From Pseudomonas sp. dw_358 (GTDB taxonomy: Bacteria; Pseudomonadota; Gammaproteobacteria; Pseudomonadales; Pseudomonadaceae): a stretch of 64,000 nucleotides of DNA. The notes under the pieces are model-generated. The model was not told the origin of the DNA, did not search any database, and saw only the letters and a list, made by a program, of their open reading frames with translations. Positions 47,401-59,976 of this stretch are shown here, one piece after another (position 1 is the first letter of the stretch; each line of letters begins with the position of its first letter). A program made the translations under genes and the position numbers. Where the stretch lies: contig NZ_JAAVUX010000005.1 of NCBI RefSeq assembly GCF_018449655.1, forward strand, positions 248,001 to 312,000. The letters are read 5' to 3'.

Positions 47401-48768
47401 TCAGCGGCGCAGGATATGCTTCCAGGCGCGGCTCTGGAACACCACCAGCGCCTGCTGCACACGGGCTTCCAGCACTTCGTCGCTGATGTCCAGCAGGGCC
47501 AGGGCGTGCAGTTTGTTCAGTTCGCCGAACAGTCGATCCAGCTCCGGCAGCTCCAGGGCGCCGCGAGCGTGGTGCAGCCAGGCGAGGATGCGTTCGATGC
47601 GTGGCAGTTGCTCGGCGAGGTCTTCGGGCTGCTGCTGGTAGCGGGACAATTGCAACGAGGCGGCTTCTTCGGCGAAGAAGTGGCCCAACCAGTTGGACAG
47701 TTGTGCAGCACCTTGGCGGTTGCCGCGAGTGTTGCGTTCGATGGTCCAGCTGCGGGCCATCAACCAGCGTGCGAGCCCTAGTGAAAACTGGCCCCAGCGC
47801 ACGTCCAGCAGCTCCTCGGCAAACTGCTCGGGCGCCGCCTTGCGCACGTCTTCGTCGTCCTGACCGAATTGCACCAACGGCCGCCAGTCTTCCAGCAAGG
47901 CGTCCAGGGCCAGGCGCAGATCATGGCTGGTGGCGCGCGGAGCGGCTTGGCCCAGGCTGCCCAGCAGGGCACGCAACTCACTCAACTGCTCGACCCATTC
48001 CAGCAGCAACCGCCAGTGGCCGTTGAAGCGGTATTGTTCGGCCAGCCGTTGGCTGCTGGCCAGCAAGTGCCAGGCCAATGCGGTGAAGGCGTCGTCCAGC
48101 GGCATATCGGCCACCAGCGCCGGTACCGGCAGGCTCAGGGCGTAGCTGCCCGGGTCGTTCAGGCGATAGCCGCGCTCGGCCTTGCTGATGTCACATGGCA
48201 TCAGCGCCAGCTTTTCCGCCAGCTCCGCAGCCAACTCCAGCAGGGCGGCAGGCTCGCCTTCGCGCAGTTCCAGCTCCAGTTCGCAGATCTCCTCGGACTG
48301 CTTGCCGACGATGACCTTGCCCAAGTCCAGCGCTGCTTCTATGACCACTTTGGCTTTGCCGCGGCCCCAGGCGATTTCGGCGCGTTCGCGGACGAAATCG
48401 GTGGTGAACACCGGTTTGATGGTTTTCTTGTCCAACCCGGCCAGTTGCTCCGGCCAGCATTCGCCGTCGAGTTTTTTCAGGTCGAGCTTGGCTTTTGCCA
48501 GCTGCCAATCGTATTCGTTGCGCTCGGACAACCCGGCGATGCTCTGGCCCTTGGTCTTGAGGGTCTGAATCACCTCTTCGCCATCACGGCGCACCCGCAG
48601 CGCGACCTTGGCGGCTGCCAGTTCATGGTCGGGTGTGTCGAAGTATTGATTGAACAACTCGCGGCGCTCCCAGCCACTTTTGTTGCGCTTTTTCAACAGA
48701 GGATGATCGCGCAGGGCCGCGAGGGTTTCGCGGCTGACGCGCAATTTGATTTCGGTTTCTTTCTGCAT
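47401..48768 (-). CDS. CYTH-CHAD domain protein (inorganic triphosphatase, YgiF-like)
   Basis: A 455-residue cytosolic protein. Residues 1-200 form the CYTH domain, with the metal-binding ETEIKLRV motif and later acidic and basic tunnel residues (YFDTPDHELAAAKVALRVRRDGEEVIQTLKTKG). The rest is a CHAD helical domain (DMPLDDAFTALAWHLLASSQR), which in other proteins binds polyphosphate. E. coli YgiF hydrolyses tripolyphosphate. The start is the ATG giving MQKETEIK. It is divergent from argE with about 130 bp between. Confidence 0.92.
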   Translation of the reverse strand: MQKETEIKLRVSRETLAALRDHPLLKKRNKSGWERRELFNQYFDTPDHELAAAKVALRVRRDGEEVIQTLKTKGQSIAGLSERNEYDWQLAKAKLDLKKLDGECWPEQLAGLDKKTIKPVFTTDFVRERAEIAWGRGKAKVVIEAALDLGKVIVGKQSEEICELELELREGEPAALLELAAELAEKLALMPCDISKAERGYRLNDPGSYALSLPVPALVADMPLDDAFTALAWHLLASSQRLAEQYRFNGHWRLLLEWVEQLSELRALLGSLGQAAPRATSHDLRLALDALLEDWRPLVQFGQDDEDVRKAAPEQFAEELLDVRWGQFSLGLARWLMARSWTIERNTRGNRQGAAQLSNWLGHFFAEEAASLQLSRYQQQPEDLAEQLPRIERILAWLHHARGALELPELDRLFGELNKLHALALLDISDEVLEARVQQALVVFQSRAWKHILRR

Positions 48769-48895
48769 GGCTGGGGATCCAGGCGTGATCACAATAGGAG
48801 GGCAGGTAACTGCTGAGGCCGTGCAGTGTACAGCATGGCGGTTTATTCCTGCGGTCCAATGGCTCTATGATGGGATTCGCTCAAGGAGAATCGTC

Positions 48896-50050
48896 ATGCC
48901 GCTGCCGACCTTGCAAGACCAGTTCGCTGCCCTGATTGCCGCGCCCTCGGTCAGCTGTACTCAGGCCGACCTGGACCAATCCAATGAGGGCGTCATCGAA
49001 CTGCTCGCCACCTGGCTGGGTGATTTGGGGTTCGTCTGTGATATCCAGACCGTCAAGCCAGGCAAGTACAACCTGCTTGCCACCTATGGCAGCGGCCCCG
49101 GCGGGCTGGTGCTGGCAGGGCATAGCGATACTGTGCCGTTCGACGGCAAGCTGTGGAATACCGATCCGTTGAAACTCACTGAGGTGGACGGTCGCTGGGT
49201 GGGCCTGGGCAGTTGTGACATGAAGGGTTTTTTTGCGCTGGTCATCGAAGCCGTGCGCGAGTTGGTCGGCCAGCCGTTCAGGCAACCGTTGTTGATTCTG
49301 GCCACCTGTGACGAAGAAAGCTCAATGTCCGGGGCCAAGGCGCTGGCAGCGGCAGGGCGGCCGTTGGGTCGCGCGGCGGTGATCGGCGAGCCGACCCAGC
49401 TCAAGCCGATCCGCCTGCACAAGGGCGTGATGATGGAGCGCATCGACATCCTCGGGCGCAGTGGCCATTCCTCGGACCCACGTCTGGGCCACAGCGCGCT
49501 GGAAGCCATGCATGGCGCCATCGGCGAGTTGATGGGCCTGCGCAAACAGTGGCAGCGCGAGTACAACAATCCGCAGTTCAGTGTGCCCCAGCCCACCTTG
49601 AACTTCGGCTGTATCCATGGGGGCGACAACCCTAACCGTATCTGCGGTCAGTGCTCCATGGAATTCGACCTGCGACCCCTGCCCGGTATGGACCCGAAAG
49701 TGCTGCGCGCGGCTATCCGCGCCAAACTGGAGCCACTGGCCGAGCTGCATCAGGTCAAGATCGATTACGCACCGTTGTTCAGCGAGGTGCCGCCGTTCGA
49801 GCAGGCTGCCGATGCCGAGTTGGTACGGGTGGCCGAGCGCTTGACCGGGCATCGCGCCGAGGCAGTGGCCTTTGGTACCGAGGCGCCCTACTTCCAACGC
49901 CTGGGCTGCGAAACACTGGTCCTCGGCCCGGGGGACATCGCCTGTGCCCACCAGCCTGGGGAATATCTTGAAATGTCACGTTTGCAGCCTACAGTGCGTC
50001 TATTACGGCAGCTGATCGAACATTACTGTCTCACGCCAGTCAGTGCCTGA
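48896..50050 (+). CDS. argE: Acetylornithine deacetylase
   Basis: A 384-residue M20-family metalloenzyme that removes acetyl from N-acetylornithine. Metal ligands are seen in LAGHSDTVPFDGKL, GSCDMKGFFAL and CDEESSMSG, with the final His near CAHQPGEYLEM. AAGGAGA precedes the ATG; the longer frame reaches back into the promoter. It is followed by argA, and argH lies at the start of this window. Confidence 0.95.
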   Translation: MPLPTLQDQFAALIAAPSVSCTQADLDQSNEGVIELLATWLGDLGFVCDIQTVKPGKYNLLATYGSGPGGLVLAGHSDTVPFDGKLWNTDPLKLTEVDGRWVGLGSCDMKGFFALVIEAVRELVGQPFRQPLLILATCDEESSMSGAKALAAAGRPLGRAAVIGEPTQLKPIRLHKGVMMERIDILGRSGHSSDPRLGHSALEAMHGAIGELMGLRKQWQREYNNPQFSVPQPTLNFGCIHGGDNPNRICGQCSMEFDLRPLPGMDPKVLRAAIRAKLEPLAELHQVKIDYAPLFSEVPPFEQAADAELVRVAERLTGHRAEAVAFGTEAPYFQRLGCETLVLGPGDIACAHQPGEYLEMSRLQPTVRLLRQLIEHYCLTPVSA

Positions 50051-50181
50051 GCGGCTTTCATTTTTTCTGATTCAAAGGAGCGTGCGCGTGTCGCCAGGCC
50101 TGTTACGACGATAACCCCAACGCTGGGTATCCATGTTGTGTCCATCTTCTTTCAGGCTTTCTTCTACAGGCTTTTGCGTTC

Positions 50182-51480
50182 ATGCCCGAATACGTCAATT
50201 GGCTTCGCCACGCGTCCCCTTACATCAATGCCCACCGCGATTGCACCTTCGTTGTCATGCTGCCTGGGGAAGGGGTGGCGCACCCCAACTTCGGCAACAT
50301 CGTTCACGACCTGGTCTTGCTGCACAGCCTCGGCGTGCGACTGGTACTGGTACACGGTTCGCGCCCGCAGATCGAAAGCCGCCTGGCCGCTCGCGATCTG
50401 ACGCCGCACTACCATCATGGACTGCGCATTACCGATGCACCGACGCTGGAATGCGTCATCGATGCGGTCGGGGCCCTGCGGATTGCCATCGAGGCGCGCC
50501 TGTCCATGGACCTCGCATCGTCGCCGATGCAGGGCTCGCGCCTGCGCATCACCAGCGGCAACCTGGTCACGGCGCGGCCGATCGGCGTGCTCGAAGGGGT
50601 TGATTACCACCATACCGGTGAGGTTCGCCGGGTCGATCGCAAGGGTATCAACCGCCTGCTGGACGAGCGTTCCATCGTGTTGCTGTCCCCTTTGGGCTAT
50701 TCGCCGACCGGCGAAATATTCAACCTGGCCTGTGAAGACGTTGCGACGCGGGCGGCCATTGATCTCGGTGCCGACAAGCTCCTCCTGTTCGGTGCGGAAC
50801 CAGGCTTGATCGACGAAAACGGCCACCTGGTACGCGAGCTTCGCCCACAACAGGTGCCTGCCCATCTGACGCGCTTGGGCAGTGACTACCAGGGCGAGCT
50901 GCTGGACGCAGCTGCCCAGGCTTGCCGTGGTGGGGTCAGCCGCAGCCATATCGTCAGTTATGCAGAAAACGGCGCCTTGCTCACCGAGCTGTTCACGCGC
51001 AATGGCGGCGGCACGTTGGTGGCTCAAGAGCAATTCGAACAAGTGCGTGAAGCGAACATCGACGATGTCGGCGGCTTGCTGGACCTGATCAGCCCGCTGG
51101 AAGAACAGGGCATCCTGGTACGCCGTTCACGGGAAGTGCTGGAGCGGGAGATCACCCAGTTCAGCGTGGTCGAGCGTGAAGGCATGATCATCGCGTGCGC
51201 AGCGCTTTACCCGATTGCCGACTCTCAGGCGGGCGAATTGGCCTGCCTGGCGGTGAACCCGGAGTATCGCCATGGTGGACGCGGGGATGAATTGCTGGAG
51301 CGGATCGAAGAGCGTGCCAAGGCGTTGGGGCTCAACACCTTGTTTGTCCTGACGACGCGTACGGCGCACTGGTTTCGCGAGCGAGGGTTCATTCCCAGTG
51401 GCGTAGAGCAACTGCCAGCGGCACGGGCCTCGATGTACAACTACCAGCGAAATTCCAAGATTTTCGAGAAGGCGATCTAG
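50182..51480 (+). CDS. argA: N-acetylglutamate synthase (amino-acid acetyltransferase)
   Basis: A 432-residue enzyme for the first step of arginine synthesis. The N-terminal amino-acid-kinase domain (FVVMLPGEGVAHPNFGNIVHDLVLLHSLGVRLVLVHGSRPQI), the likely site of arginine feedback inhibition, is joined to a C-terminal GNAT domain (about residues 285-432, LACLAVNPEYRHGGRGDELLERIEERA). ATG 50182 gives the usual MPEYVNWLR. It lies 130 bp downstream of argE. Confidence 0.96.
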   Translation: MPEYVNWLRHASPYINAHRDCTFVVMLPGEGVAHPNFGNIVHDLVLLHSLGVRLVLVHGSRPQIESRLAARDLTPHYHHGLRITDAPTLECVIDAVGALRIAIEARLSMDLASSPMQGSRLRITSGNLVTARPIGVLEGVDYHHTGEVRRVDRKGINRLLDERSIVLLSPLGYSPTGEIFNLACEDVATRAAIDLGADKLLLFGAEPGLIDENGHLVRELRPQQVPAHLTRLGSDYQGELLDAAAQACRGGVSRSHIVSYAENGALLTELFTRNGGGTLVAQEQFEQVREANIDDVGGLLDLISPLEEQGILVRRSREVLEREITQFSVVEREGMIIACAALYPIADSQAGELACLAVNPEYRHGGRGDELLERIEERAKALGLNTLFVLTTRTAHWFRERGFIPSGVEQLPAARASMYNYQRNSKIFEKAI

Positions 51481-51501
51481 GCGCCTTGGCCGGATATTCG
51501 A

Positions 51502-51534
51502 CCTGTAGAACCGAGCAAAGCTCGGTCCTATAGG
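51502..51534 (+). repeat. Imperfect palindrome between argA and gshA
   Basis: The core ACCGAGC-AAA-GCTCGGT is flanked by CCTGTAG and CTATAGG, giving a 33-nt imperfect palindrome. Similar accgagc/gctcggt elements are common intergenic repeats in fluorescens-group genomes. There is no T-run, but it may end both convergent transcripts. Confidence 0.6.
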
Positions 51535-51551
51535 GTGTTCAGCGCCGCACT

Positions 51552-53135
51552 CTAATTACTGATGGCCAGAATGCTCGCCTGATAAGCCCCGACAAACACG
51601 TCGAAATCCCCTACTTCGGTCTGTTCCAGCTCCGATTGCGCGGCCAGCGAGGCGCGGGCCAATTGCTCGAACCGGGTCTGGTCTTCCACGCTCAATGCCT
51701 GGCTGCGGAAAAATTCTGCGTGCTTCTCGCTCTGGCGCAAGGAAAACTGCGCGAAGCTTTCCTTGTGCAGGGCCATGCTCGCCAGCACTTGCGCCGAGGG
51801 CGTCAGTGACGTGTCGTCGACCTTGGCCAGCTGCGTTGCCAAGGCCTGGACGTGCTCCTCGACACCTTGGCTGCGATCCAGCAAGTCAGCCAGTGGCGCA
51901 ATCCGTTGCAGCAATTCGGCGGCCCATTGCTTGAGCTCGACAGGTTGGCCATCACGGCTGAGCTCAAGGCCAGGGCGACGACCTTCCTTGACCACGGTAA
52001 GGAAGTTATTGGCGCTGTTGCTGCATTCGCTCACGGCCAGAGAAGGGCTCTCTTCCAGGGCGCAGAACAGGATGAATGCATCCATGAAGCGGGCTTCGGT
52101 CAGGTCGATGCCCACCGGCAGAAACGGATTGATGTCCAGGCAGCGAACTTCGACGTACTGCACGCCGCGGGCCATCAACGCCTGGATCGGCCGCTCGCCG
52201 GAGTAGGTCACGCGTTTTGGGCGGATATTCGAGTAGTACTCGTTTTCGATCTGCAGGATGTTGGTGTTCAGCTGCACCCATTCGCCATCCTTGTGCGTGC
52301 CGACTTCCACATAGGGCGCATAGGGGGTCGCCACCGCCTTGCGCAGGCTGTCGGTATAGCTGTCGAGGTCGTCGTAGCAGGGTGTCAGGCCTGCCTGAGC
52401 GTTGCTCTGGTAGCCCAGGTCGCTCATGCGCAGGCTGGTGGCATAAGGCAGGTACAGCGTGTCCGGGTCCAGCTGTTCGAGCTGATGGGCGCTCCCACGC
52501 AGGAAGCCGGCGTCCAGCGCCGGCGAGGCTCCGAAGAGATACATCAACAGCCAGCTGTAGCGGCGGAAATTGCGAATCAGTGCGATGTAGGCCGACGACT
52601 GATAGTCGCGGCTGTCAGGCTGGCTGCCTTCGGCGGCCTTGAGCAGGGGCCAGACCTTTTCCGGCAACGAAAAGTTGTAGTGGATGCCGGCAATGCACTG
52701 CATGGTGCGTCCATAGCGCAGGGCCAGGCCTTGGCGATACACATATTTCAGGCGACCGATATTCGAGGTGCCGTAGTAGGCGATCGGAATATCTTCCTCG
52801 GCCGGCAATGGGCACGGCATCGAGGGGCTCCACAGGTATTCGCTGCCCAGCTTGGTGTAGGCGAACCGATGGATCTGCTCCAGGTTGGCCAAGGTCTCGG
52901 CAGGATCGGTCAGGGCAGGGGTGATGAATTCCAGCAGCGACTCGGAATAGTCGGTGGTGATCAATTCATGAGTCAGCGCCGACCCCAGGGCTTCCGGGTG
53001 CGGAGTCTGGGCGAGCCGGCCTTCACCGGTGACGCGCAGGCATTCGCGCTCTATACCATGCAGGCACTGAGCGAGCAGGGAGAGGTTGGCAGGCTCGCCG
53101 AGCAAGGCCAGGCGGCGTTTGAGAAGTTCGCTCAA
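51552..53135 (-). CDS. gshA: Glutamate-cysteine ligase
   Basis: A 527-residue cytosolic enzyme of glutathione synthesis (class 1 GCL). It has [21 protein letters not shown] near the N-terminus, [26 protein letters not shown], and [16 protein letters not shown] chose the TTG at 53135, which has AAGGAA six bases upstream and gives the family start (M)[12 protein letters not shown] and the expected 527 residues; the GTG at 53150 would add five residues and lacks a ribosome site. Convergent with argA. Confidence 0.95.
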   Translation of the reverse strand: MSELLKRRLALLGEPANLSLLAQCLHGIERECLRVTGEGRLAQTPHPEALGSALTHELITTDYSESLLEFITPALTDPAETLANLEQIHRFAYTKLGSEYLWSPSMPCPLPAEEDIPIAYYGTSNIGRLKYVYRQGLALRYGRTMQCIAGIHYNFSLPEKVWPLLKAAEGSQPDSRDYQSSAYIALIRNFRRYSWLLMYLFGASPALDAGFLRGSAHQLEQLDPDTLYLPYATSLRMSDLGYQSNAQAGLTPCYDDLDSYTDSLRKAVATPYAPYVEVGTHKDGEWVQLNTNILQIENEYYSNIRPKRVTYSGERPIQALMARGVQYVEVRCLDINPFLPVGIDLTEARFMDAFILFCALEESPSLAVSECSNSANNFLTVVKEGRRPGLELSRDGQPVELKQWAAELLQRIAPLADLLDRSQGVEEHVQALATQLAKVDDTSLTPSAQVLASMALHKESFAQFSLRQSEKHAEFFRSQALSVEDQTRFEQLARASLAAQSELEQTEVGDFDVFVGAYQASILAISN

Positions 53136-53316
53136 GTTGGATTCCTTCACGCATCAGTCGCCCCGATATGGGGGTGGACATGACGGTCTGCAAGGGTGAA
53201 GACAAAAGGAACCGGCGTGGTCGCCTGGTTTCGAGCAAGTAGCCGGTCTGATCATCAGGCAACTTTCCAGGCCAGAGATTCCGGCACCGCATACACGATG
53301 CCGAAATTACCTGAGA

Positions 53317-53702
53317 CTAGAGCACCGCGAAAGTGCCTTGAGCCTTGGCGATCAACTTGTCGTCCTGCAGCACTTCGGCTTCGACCACCAAGGTGCGCCG
53401 ACCGGCGTGCAATACGCGGGCGATGCACAGGGCATCACCCTCGCTGATCGAACGCACGTAGTTGATCTTGCATTCAATCGTGACACTTTGCTGGTCAAAG
53501 CCATGGGAGGCTGAACAGGCCAGTCCCATGGCGGTGTCCACCAGACTGAACACCGCACCGCCATGCATCTTGCCCAGACGATTACGCAGGTGCGGCTCAA
53601 GCGAGAGACCCACATGCGCCACACCCGCCTTGTCCAGGCGCAACACCTTGCAACCCAAAGTGCGACTGAACGCACTCAGTGTCTGCTCGTCGGAAAAATC
53701 CA

Positions 53703-53703
<1 letters not shown>
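53317..53703 (-). CDS. Hotdog-fold thioesterase (PaaI-like)
   Basis: A 128-residue acyl-CoA-thioesterase-like protein. The catalytic-region sequence NRLGKMHGGAVFSLVDTAMGLA is typical of PaaI hotdog enzymes, with the DGxVF-like strands following. The substrate is unknown. The start overlaps the tex stop by one base (TGATG), so it is in an operon with tex. Confidence 0.92.
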
Positions 53704-56021
<2,318 letters not shown>

Positions 56022-56257
56022 AAAACCACCTGAGCAGAAGTGAATGCAGGGCTGCCGGCCGTGGCTGACCGGTAACCCCTGGAAGTTGCCTGACGCAAGG
56101 GCGGCGCATTATAACCGGCGATCCGGCAAAGCGGGGCAGCAGGGTACTCACTGAATTTTTGCTTTCATGGCGTTCAAGGAAAAATCTGCTAACAATGCTG
56201 TCGATACGGCAGTCGATGGCTAAGTCATAATGCGCACCGAGCTTAAAGGAGCGACCC

Positions 56258-56998
56258 ATGAGCAGCACTGCACAACCCGCCGAAGGGGAAAAGATCCTTA
56301 TCGTTGACGACGACCCTGGCATCGCCAAATTACTGGAACGTTTTTTTGCGATCCATGGCTACCGCACACGGTCGGTACCCAACGCCGAGCAAATGGATCG
56401 TCTGCTTGCCCGTGAAGTGTTCAACCTGATTGTTCTCGACGTCATGTTGCCTGGTGAAAGTGGTCTTTCTGCCTGCGCACGCCTGCGTGCCGCGAAAAAT
56501 CAGGTGCCGATCATCATGCTGACTGCCCGGGGAGATGAAATGGCCCGTATCGAAGGGCTGGGGCTTGGCGCCGATGATTACCTGCCCAAACCGTTCAACC
56601 CGGAAGAGCTCGTGCTGAGGGTCAGAGCGGTATTGCGTCGTCAGGCACCCGCAGTGCCCGGCGCGCCGGGTGCGGATGACGAAGTGGTCACCTTTGGCGA
56701 CTATGAGCTGTCCCTGGGCACTCGTGAGCTCAAGCGTGGTGACAAGATCCATATGTTGACCACCGGTGAGTTCGCGGTGCTCAAGGCTCTGGTCATGCAC
56801 GCACGGGAACCCCTGACCCGTGACAAGCTGATGAACCTTGCGCGTGGTCGCGAGTGGGACGCGTTGGAGCGGTCGATCGACGTGCAGATTTCTCGATTGC
56901 GTCGCATGATCGAACCCGATCCATCCAAACCTCGTTACATCCAGACTGTCTGGGGTGTGGGCTATGTCTTCGTGCCGGATGGTAATGCCGGTAAGTGA
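56258..56998 (+). CDS. ompR: Response regulator OmpR/AmgR
   Basis: A 246-residue two-component regulator. The receiver domain (residues ~11-125) contains ILIVDDDPG and the phospho-Asp in LIVLDVMLPGESG. It is followed by a winged-helix domain (GDYELSLGTRELKRGDKIHMLTTGEFAVLKALV; RLRRMIEPDPSKPRYIQTVWGVGY). In P. aeruginosa this pair is named AmgRS and responds to membrane protein damage and aminoglycosides. AAAGGAG precedes the ATG. A possible -10 (CATAAT) lies at 56226-56231. Confidence 0.95.
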   Translation: MSSTAQPAEGEKILIVDDDPGIAKLLERFFAIHGYRTRSVPNAEQMDRLLAREVFNLIVLDVMLPGESGLSACARLRAAKNQVPIIMLTARGDEMARIEGLGLGADDYLPKPFNPEELVLRVRAVLRRQAPAVPGAPGADDEVVTFGDYELSLGTRELKRGDKIHMLTTGEFAVLKALVMHAREPLTRDKLMNLARGREWDALERSIDVQISRLRRMIEPDPSKPRYIQTVWGVGYVFVPDGNAGK

Positions 56999-57127
56999 TG
57001 GCCCCCTTGCAGGTGTACGCCCAGGGAGTCCCAGGTTTCATGATGAAACCACCGGGACGCCCTGCAGTGCGTGTTACGCAATGAGTGCGAGCAAGCTTGG
57101 TCCCTGCATTTCCCCTGGCCGTCATCT

Positions 57128-58441
57128 ATGAAAACCCCCGTCTGGTTTCCGCAAAGCTTTTTCTCTCGCACCCTATGGTTGGTGCTCATTGTCGTGCTGT
57201 TCTCGAAGGCCCTTACCCTGGTCTATCTGTTGATGAACGAGGATGTGCTTGTCGATCGCCAATACAGCCATGGGGTCGCCTTGACCCTGCGCGCTTATTG
57301 GGCAGCGGATGAAGAAAATCGCGACAAGATCGCCGAGGCCGCCGGGCTGATACGCGTGGTGGGTGGCGGTGTTCCCGAGGGTGAACAGCACTGGCCCTAC
57401 AGCGAGATCTATCAACGCCAGATGCAGGCCGAGCTGGGGGATGACACCGAAGTGCGTCTGCGGGTGCACGCCCCGCCAGCGCTCTGGGTGCAGGCGCCGA
57501 GCCTGGGGCCCGGCTGGTTGAAAGTGCCACTGTACCCCCACCCGTTGCGTGGCCAGAAGATCTGGAGTGTCCTGGGTTGGTTCCTGGCGATCGGCCTGTT
57601 GTCCACCGCGTCGGCCTGGATATTCGTGCGCCAGCTCAATCAACCGCTCAAGCGTCTGGTGTTTGCCGCGCGGCAACTGGGTCAGGGACGGAGCGTGCGC
57701 TTGCCTGTGTCGGACACGCCGAGCGAAATGACAGAGGTGTACAAGGCATTCAACCAGATGGCTGAAGATGTCGAGCAGGCCGGGCGCGAGCGAGAGCTGA
57801 TGCTGGCAGGCGTCTCCCATGACCTGCGCACGCCGCTGACTCGTCTGCGGCTGGCATTGGAATTGATGCCCAGCGACAACGAGTTCGCCGATGACATGGT
57901 CCGTGATATCGAGGACATGGATGCCATTCTTGACCAGTTTCTGGCGTTTATCCGGGACGGCCGGGACGAGGCCATCACTGAAGCCGATTTCAGCGACCTG
58001 GTGCGCGAAACCGTGCTGCCGTTCAATCAGCCCGAAGAACGGGTACGCTTGTGCCTCGAGCCGATTCCGCCGTTTCCGTTACGACGCATTTCACTCAAGC
58101 GCCTGCTGAACAACCTGATCGGCAATGCGCTTCATCACGCCGGAAACGGTGTGGAAGTCGCGGCCTACGTCTCGGGTGACGCCAATGCTCCCTACGTGGT
58201 GCTGAGCGTTCTGGACCGTGGCGCCGGCATTGATCCTTCGGAGCTGGCGGGGATCTTCGATCCGTTCATTCGCGGGGATCGTGCGCGGACCGGCAAAGGT
58301 ACGGGGCTGGGGTTGGCAATCGTCAAGCGCATCGCCGCCATGCACGGCGGCAATGTGGAGTTGCGCAATCGATCAGGCGGTGGGCTTGAAGCCCGAGTCC
58401 GCCTGCCATTGGGACTGATGTTGCCCCGCGACGCCGTTTGA
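57128..58441 (+). CDS. envZ: Sensor histidine kinase EnvZ/AmgS
   Basis: A 437-residue inner-membrane kinase paired with the preceding regulator. It has two membrane helices (about residues 14-36 and 145-165) enclosing a periplasmic domain, then a HAMP region, the H-box AGVSHDLRTPLTRLRLALE, N-box RLLNNLIGNALHHAG and glycine-rich ATP lid DRGAGI / RTGKGTGLGLAIV. The ATG giving MKTPVWFPQSFF was chosen; the longer frame adds 19 residues with no support. Gap to ompR is 129 bp. Confidence 0.95.
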   Translation: MKTPVWFPQSFFSRTLWLVLIVVLFSKALTLVYLLMNEDVLVDRQYSHGVALTLRAYWAADEENRDKIAEAAGLIRVVGGGVPEGEQHWPYSEIYQRQMQAELGDDTEVRLRVHAPPALWVQAPSLGPGWLKVPLYPHPLRGQKIWSVLGWFLAIGLLSTASAWIFVRQLNQPLKRLVFAARQLGQGRSVRLPVSDTPSEMTEVYKAFNQMAEDVEQAGRERELMLAGVSHDLRTPLTRLRLALELMPSDNEFADDMVRDIEDMDAILDQFLAFIRDGRDEAITEADFSDLVRETVLPFNQPEERVRLCLEPIPPFPLRRISLKRLLNNLIGNALHHAGNGVEVAAYVSGDANAPYVVLSVLDRGAGIDPSELAGIFDPFIRGDRARTGKGTGLGLAIVKRIAAMHGGNVELRNRSGGGLEARVRLPLGLMLPRDAV

Positions 58442-58453
58442 GCCCAGGGGGCA

Positions 58454-59359
58454 TCACCCCTTGCCCTTGGTTCTCGCCAGGTTCGGGCCGCCATTCTTTT
58501 CCAGATACTCGATAATCATCCCGGCCACGTCCTTGCCAGTGGTGGTCTCGATGCCTTCGAGTCCCGGCGAGGAGTTGACTTCCATCACCAGCGGCCCATG
58601 GTTGGATCGCAGGATGTCCACGCCCGCCACGCTGAGGCCCATGACCTTGGCGGCACGAATGGCCGTCATGCGTTCCTCGGGCGTAATCTTGATCAGGCTT
58701 GCACTGCCGCCGCGGTGCAGGTTCGAACGGAATTCACCCGGTTTGGCCTGACGTTTCATGGAAGCAATGACCTTGTCGCCGACAACGAAGCAACGAATGT
58801 CGGCGCCGCCGGCTTCCTGGATGTACTCCTGGACCATGATGTCCTGCTTGAGCCCCATGAACGCTTCGATTACCGACTCGGCGGCCTTGGTGGTCTCGCA
58901 CAGCACCACCCCGATGCCTTGTGTGCCTTCCAGCACCTTGATCACCAAGGGCGCGCCGTTGACCATCTGGATCAGGTCCGGGATATCGTCGGGCGAGTGG
59001 GCAAAGCCGGTCACGGGCAAGCCGATACCTCGGCGCGAGAGCAGTTGCAGCGAGCGCAGCTTGTCCCGCGAGCGGGCGATGGCCACCGATTCGTTCAACG
59101 GAAACACGCCCATCATTTCGAACTGGCGCAGGACGGCGCAGCCATAGAAGGTCACCGAAGCGCCGATTCGAGGAATCACTGCATCGAAGGGCCCCAGCGG
59201 TTTGCCCCGGTAGTGAATCTGCGGTTTGTGGCTGGCAATGTTCATGTAGGCGCGCAGGGTGTCGATCACCACAATTTCATGACCGCGCTCGATCCCTGCT
59301 TCAACCAGACGACGAGTGGAATACAGACGCGGGTTTCGCGACAGCACAGCGATTCTCAT
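58454..59359 (-). CDS. rimK: Ribosomal protein S6 modification protein (ATP-grasp ligase)
   Basis: A 301-residue ATP-grasp enzyme that adds glutamate residues to the C-terminus of ribosomal protein S6. The ATP-grasp fold is seen in [39 protein letters not shown] and [16 protein letters not shown]. In fluorescens-group Pseudomonas RimK activity remodels the ribosome and influences Hfq-dependent regulation during root colonisation. It overlaps the upstream rimB by four bases and is convergent with envZ. Confidence 0.95.
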   Translation of the reverse strand: MRIAVLSRNPRLYSTRRLVEAGIERGHEIVVIDTLRAYMNIASHKPQIHYRGKPLGPFDAVIPRIGASVTFYGCAVLRQFEMMGVFPLNESVAIARSRDKLRSLQLLSRRGIGLPVTGFAHSPDDIPDLIQMVNGAPLVIKVLEGTQGIGVVLCETTKAAESVIEAFMGLKQDIMVQEYIQEAGGADIRCFVVGDKVIASMKRQAKPGEFRSNLHRGGSASLIKITPEERMTAIRAAKVMGLSVAGVDILRSNHGPLVMEVNSSPGLEGIETTTGKDVAGMIIEYLEKNGGPNLARTKGKG

Positions 59360-59838
59360 GCAACACCTGTGGTGGAGGAAGTAGAGACCGGATAGACCGG
59401 CTTGTCCTGAACGTATTTGAGGCCAGGGTTGACCACCAGATGGCCATCAACGAGGGCCTTGGAGCCCAGCAGCAGGCGATAACGCATGGCCTTGCGCGAG
59501 GCCAGGGTGAACTGCACCTTCCAGCTCAGATCACCCAGCGCCAGGGTCGTGCTGATCACGTAGCGGATTTCCGAATGGCCGTTGGAGCTCTTGATGGTTT
59601 TCATGGCCACCAGCATGGCCTCGCACCGTCGATGGCGCAGCTGCACCACTGTGCCCAGATGGGCGGTAAAGCGTACCCATTCCTGGCCATCGCGCTCGAA
59701 CAACTCGATATCGGTGGCGTGCAGGCTGGAGGTACTGGCGCCGGTGTCGATCTTGGCCCGCAGGCCGGCGACCCCCAACTCCGGCAGCGCTACCCACTCG
59801 CGCAGGCCGATTACAGTCAAATGGTCGAAAGTCTTCAA
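59356..59838 (-). CDS. rimB: RimB-like aspartyl-protease-fold protein
   Basis: A 160-residue protein of the ATP-dependent zinc protease (retropepsin-like) family. The active-site-like motif [14 protein letters not shown] and the final [18 protein letters not shown] are typical. No ATG start exists: I use TTG 59838, giving (M)[14 protein letters not shown] as in relatives; a TTG at 59892 would add 18 residues. Ribosome sites are weak at both, so the start is uncertain. It is translationally coupled to rimK. Confidence 0.85.
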   Translation of the reverse strand: MKTFDHLTVIGLREWVALPELGVAGLRAKIDTGASTSSLHATDIELFERDGQEWVRFTAHLGTVVQLRHRRCEAMLVAMKTIKSSNGHSEIRYVISTTLALGDLSWKVQFTLASRKAMRYRLLLGSKALVDGHLVVNPGLKYVQDKPVYPVSTSSTTGVA

Positions 59839-59976
59839 ATGGATCAGCCAGCGGTAGTGGAAGGGCGGTTGGGTGTGCACGTAGTCGCTCAACGCACTCT
59901 AGCCGGAACCAGCGGTGGTTGCATCCGGTGGCTACGGTAGTAGAGTTTCATTATATTTTTTGGTCGGAGCATCACG

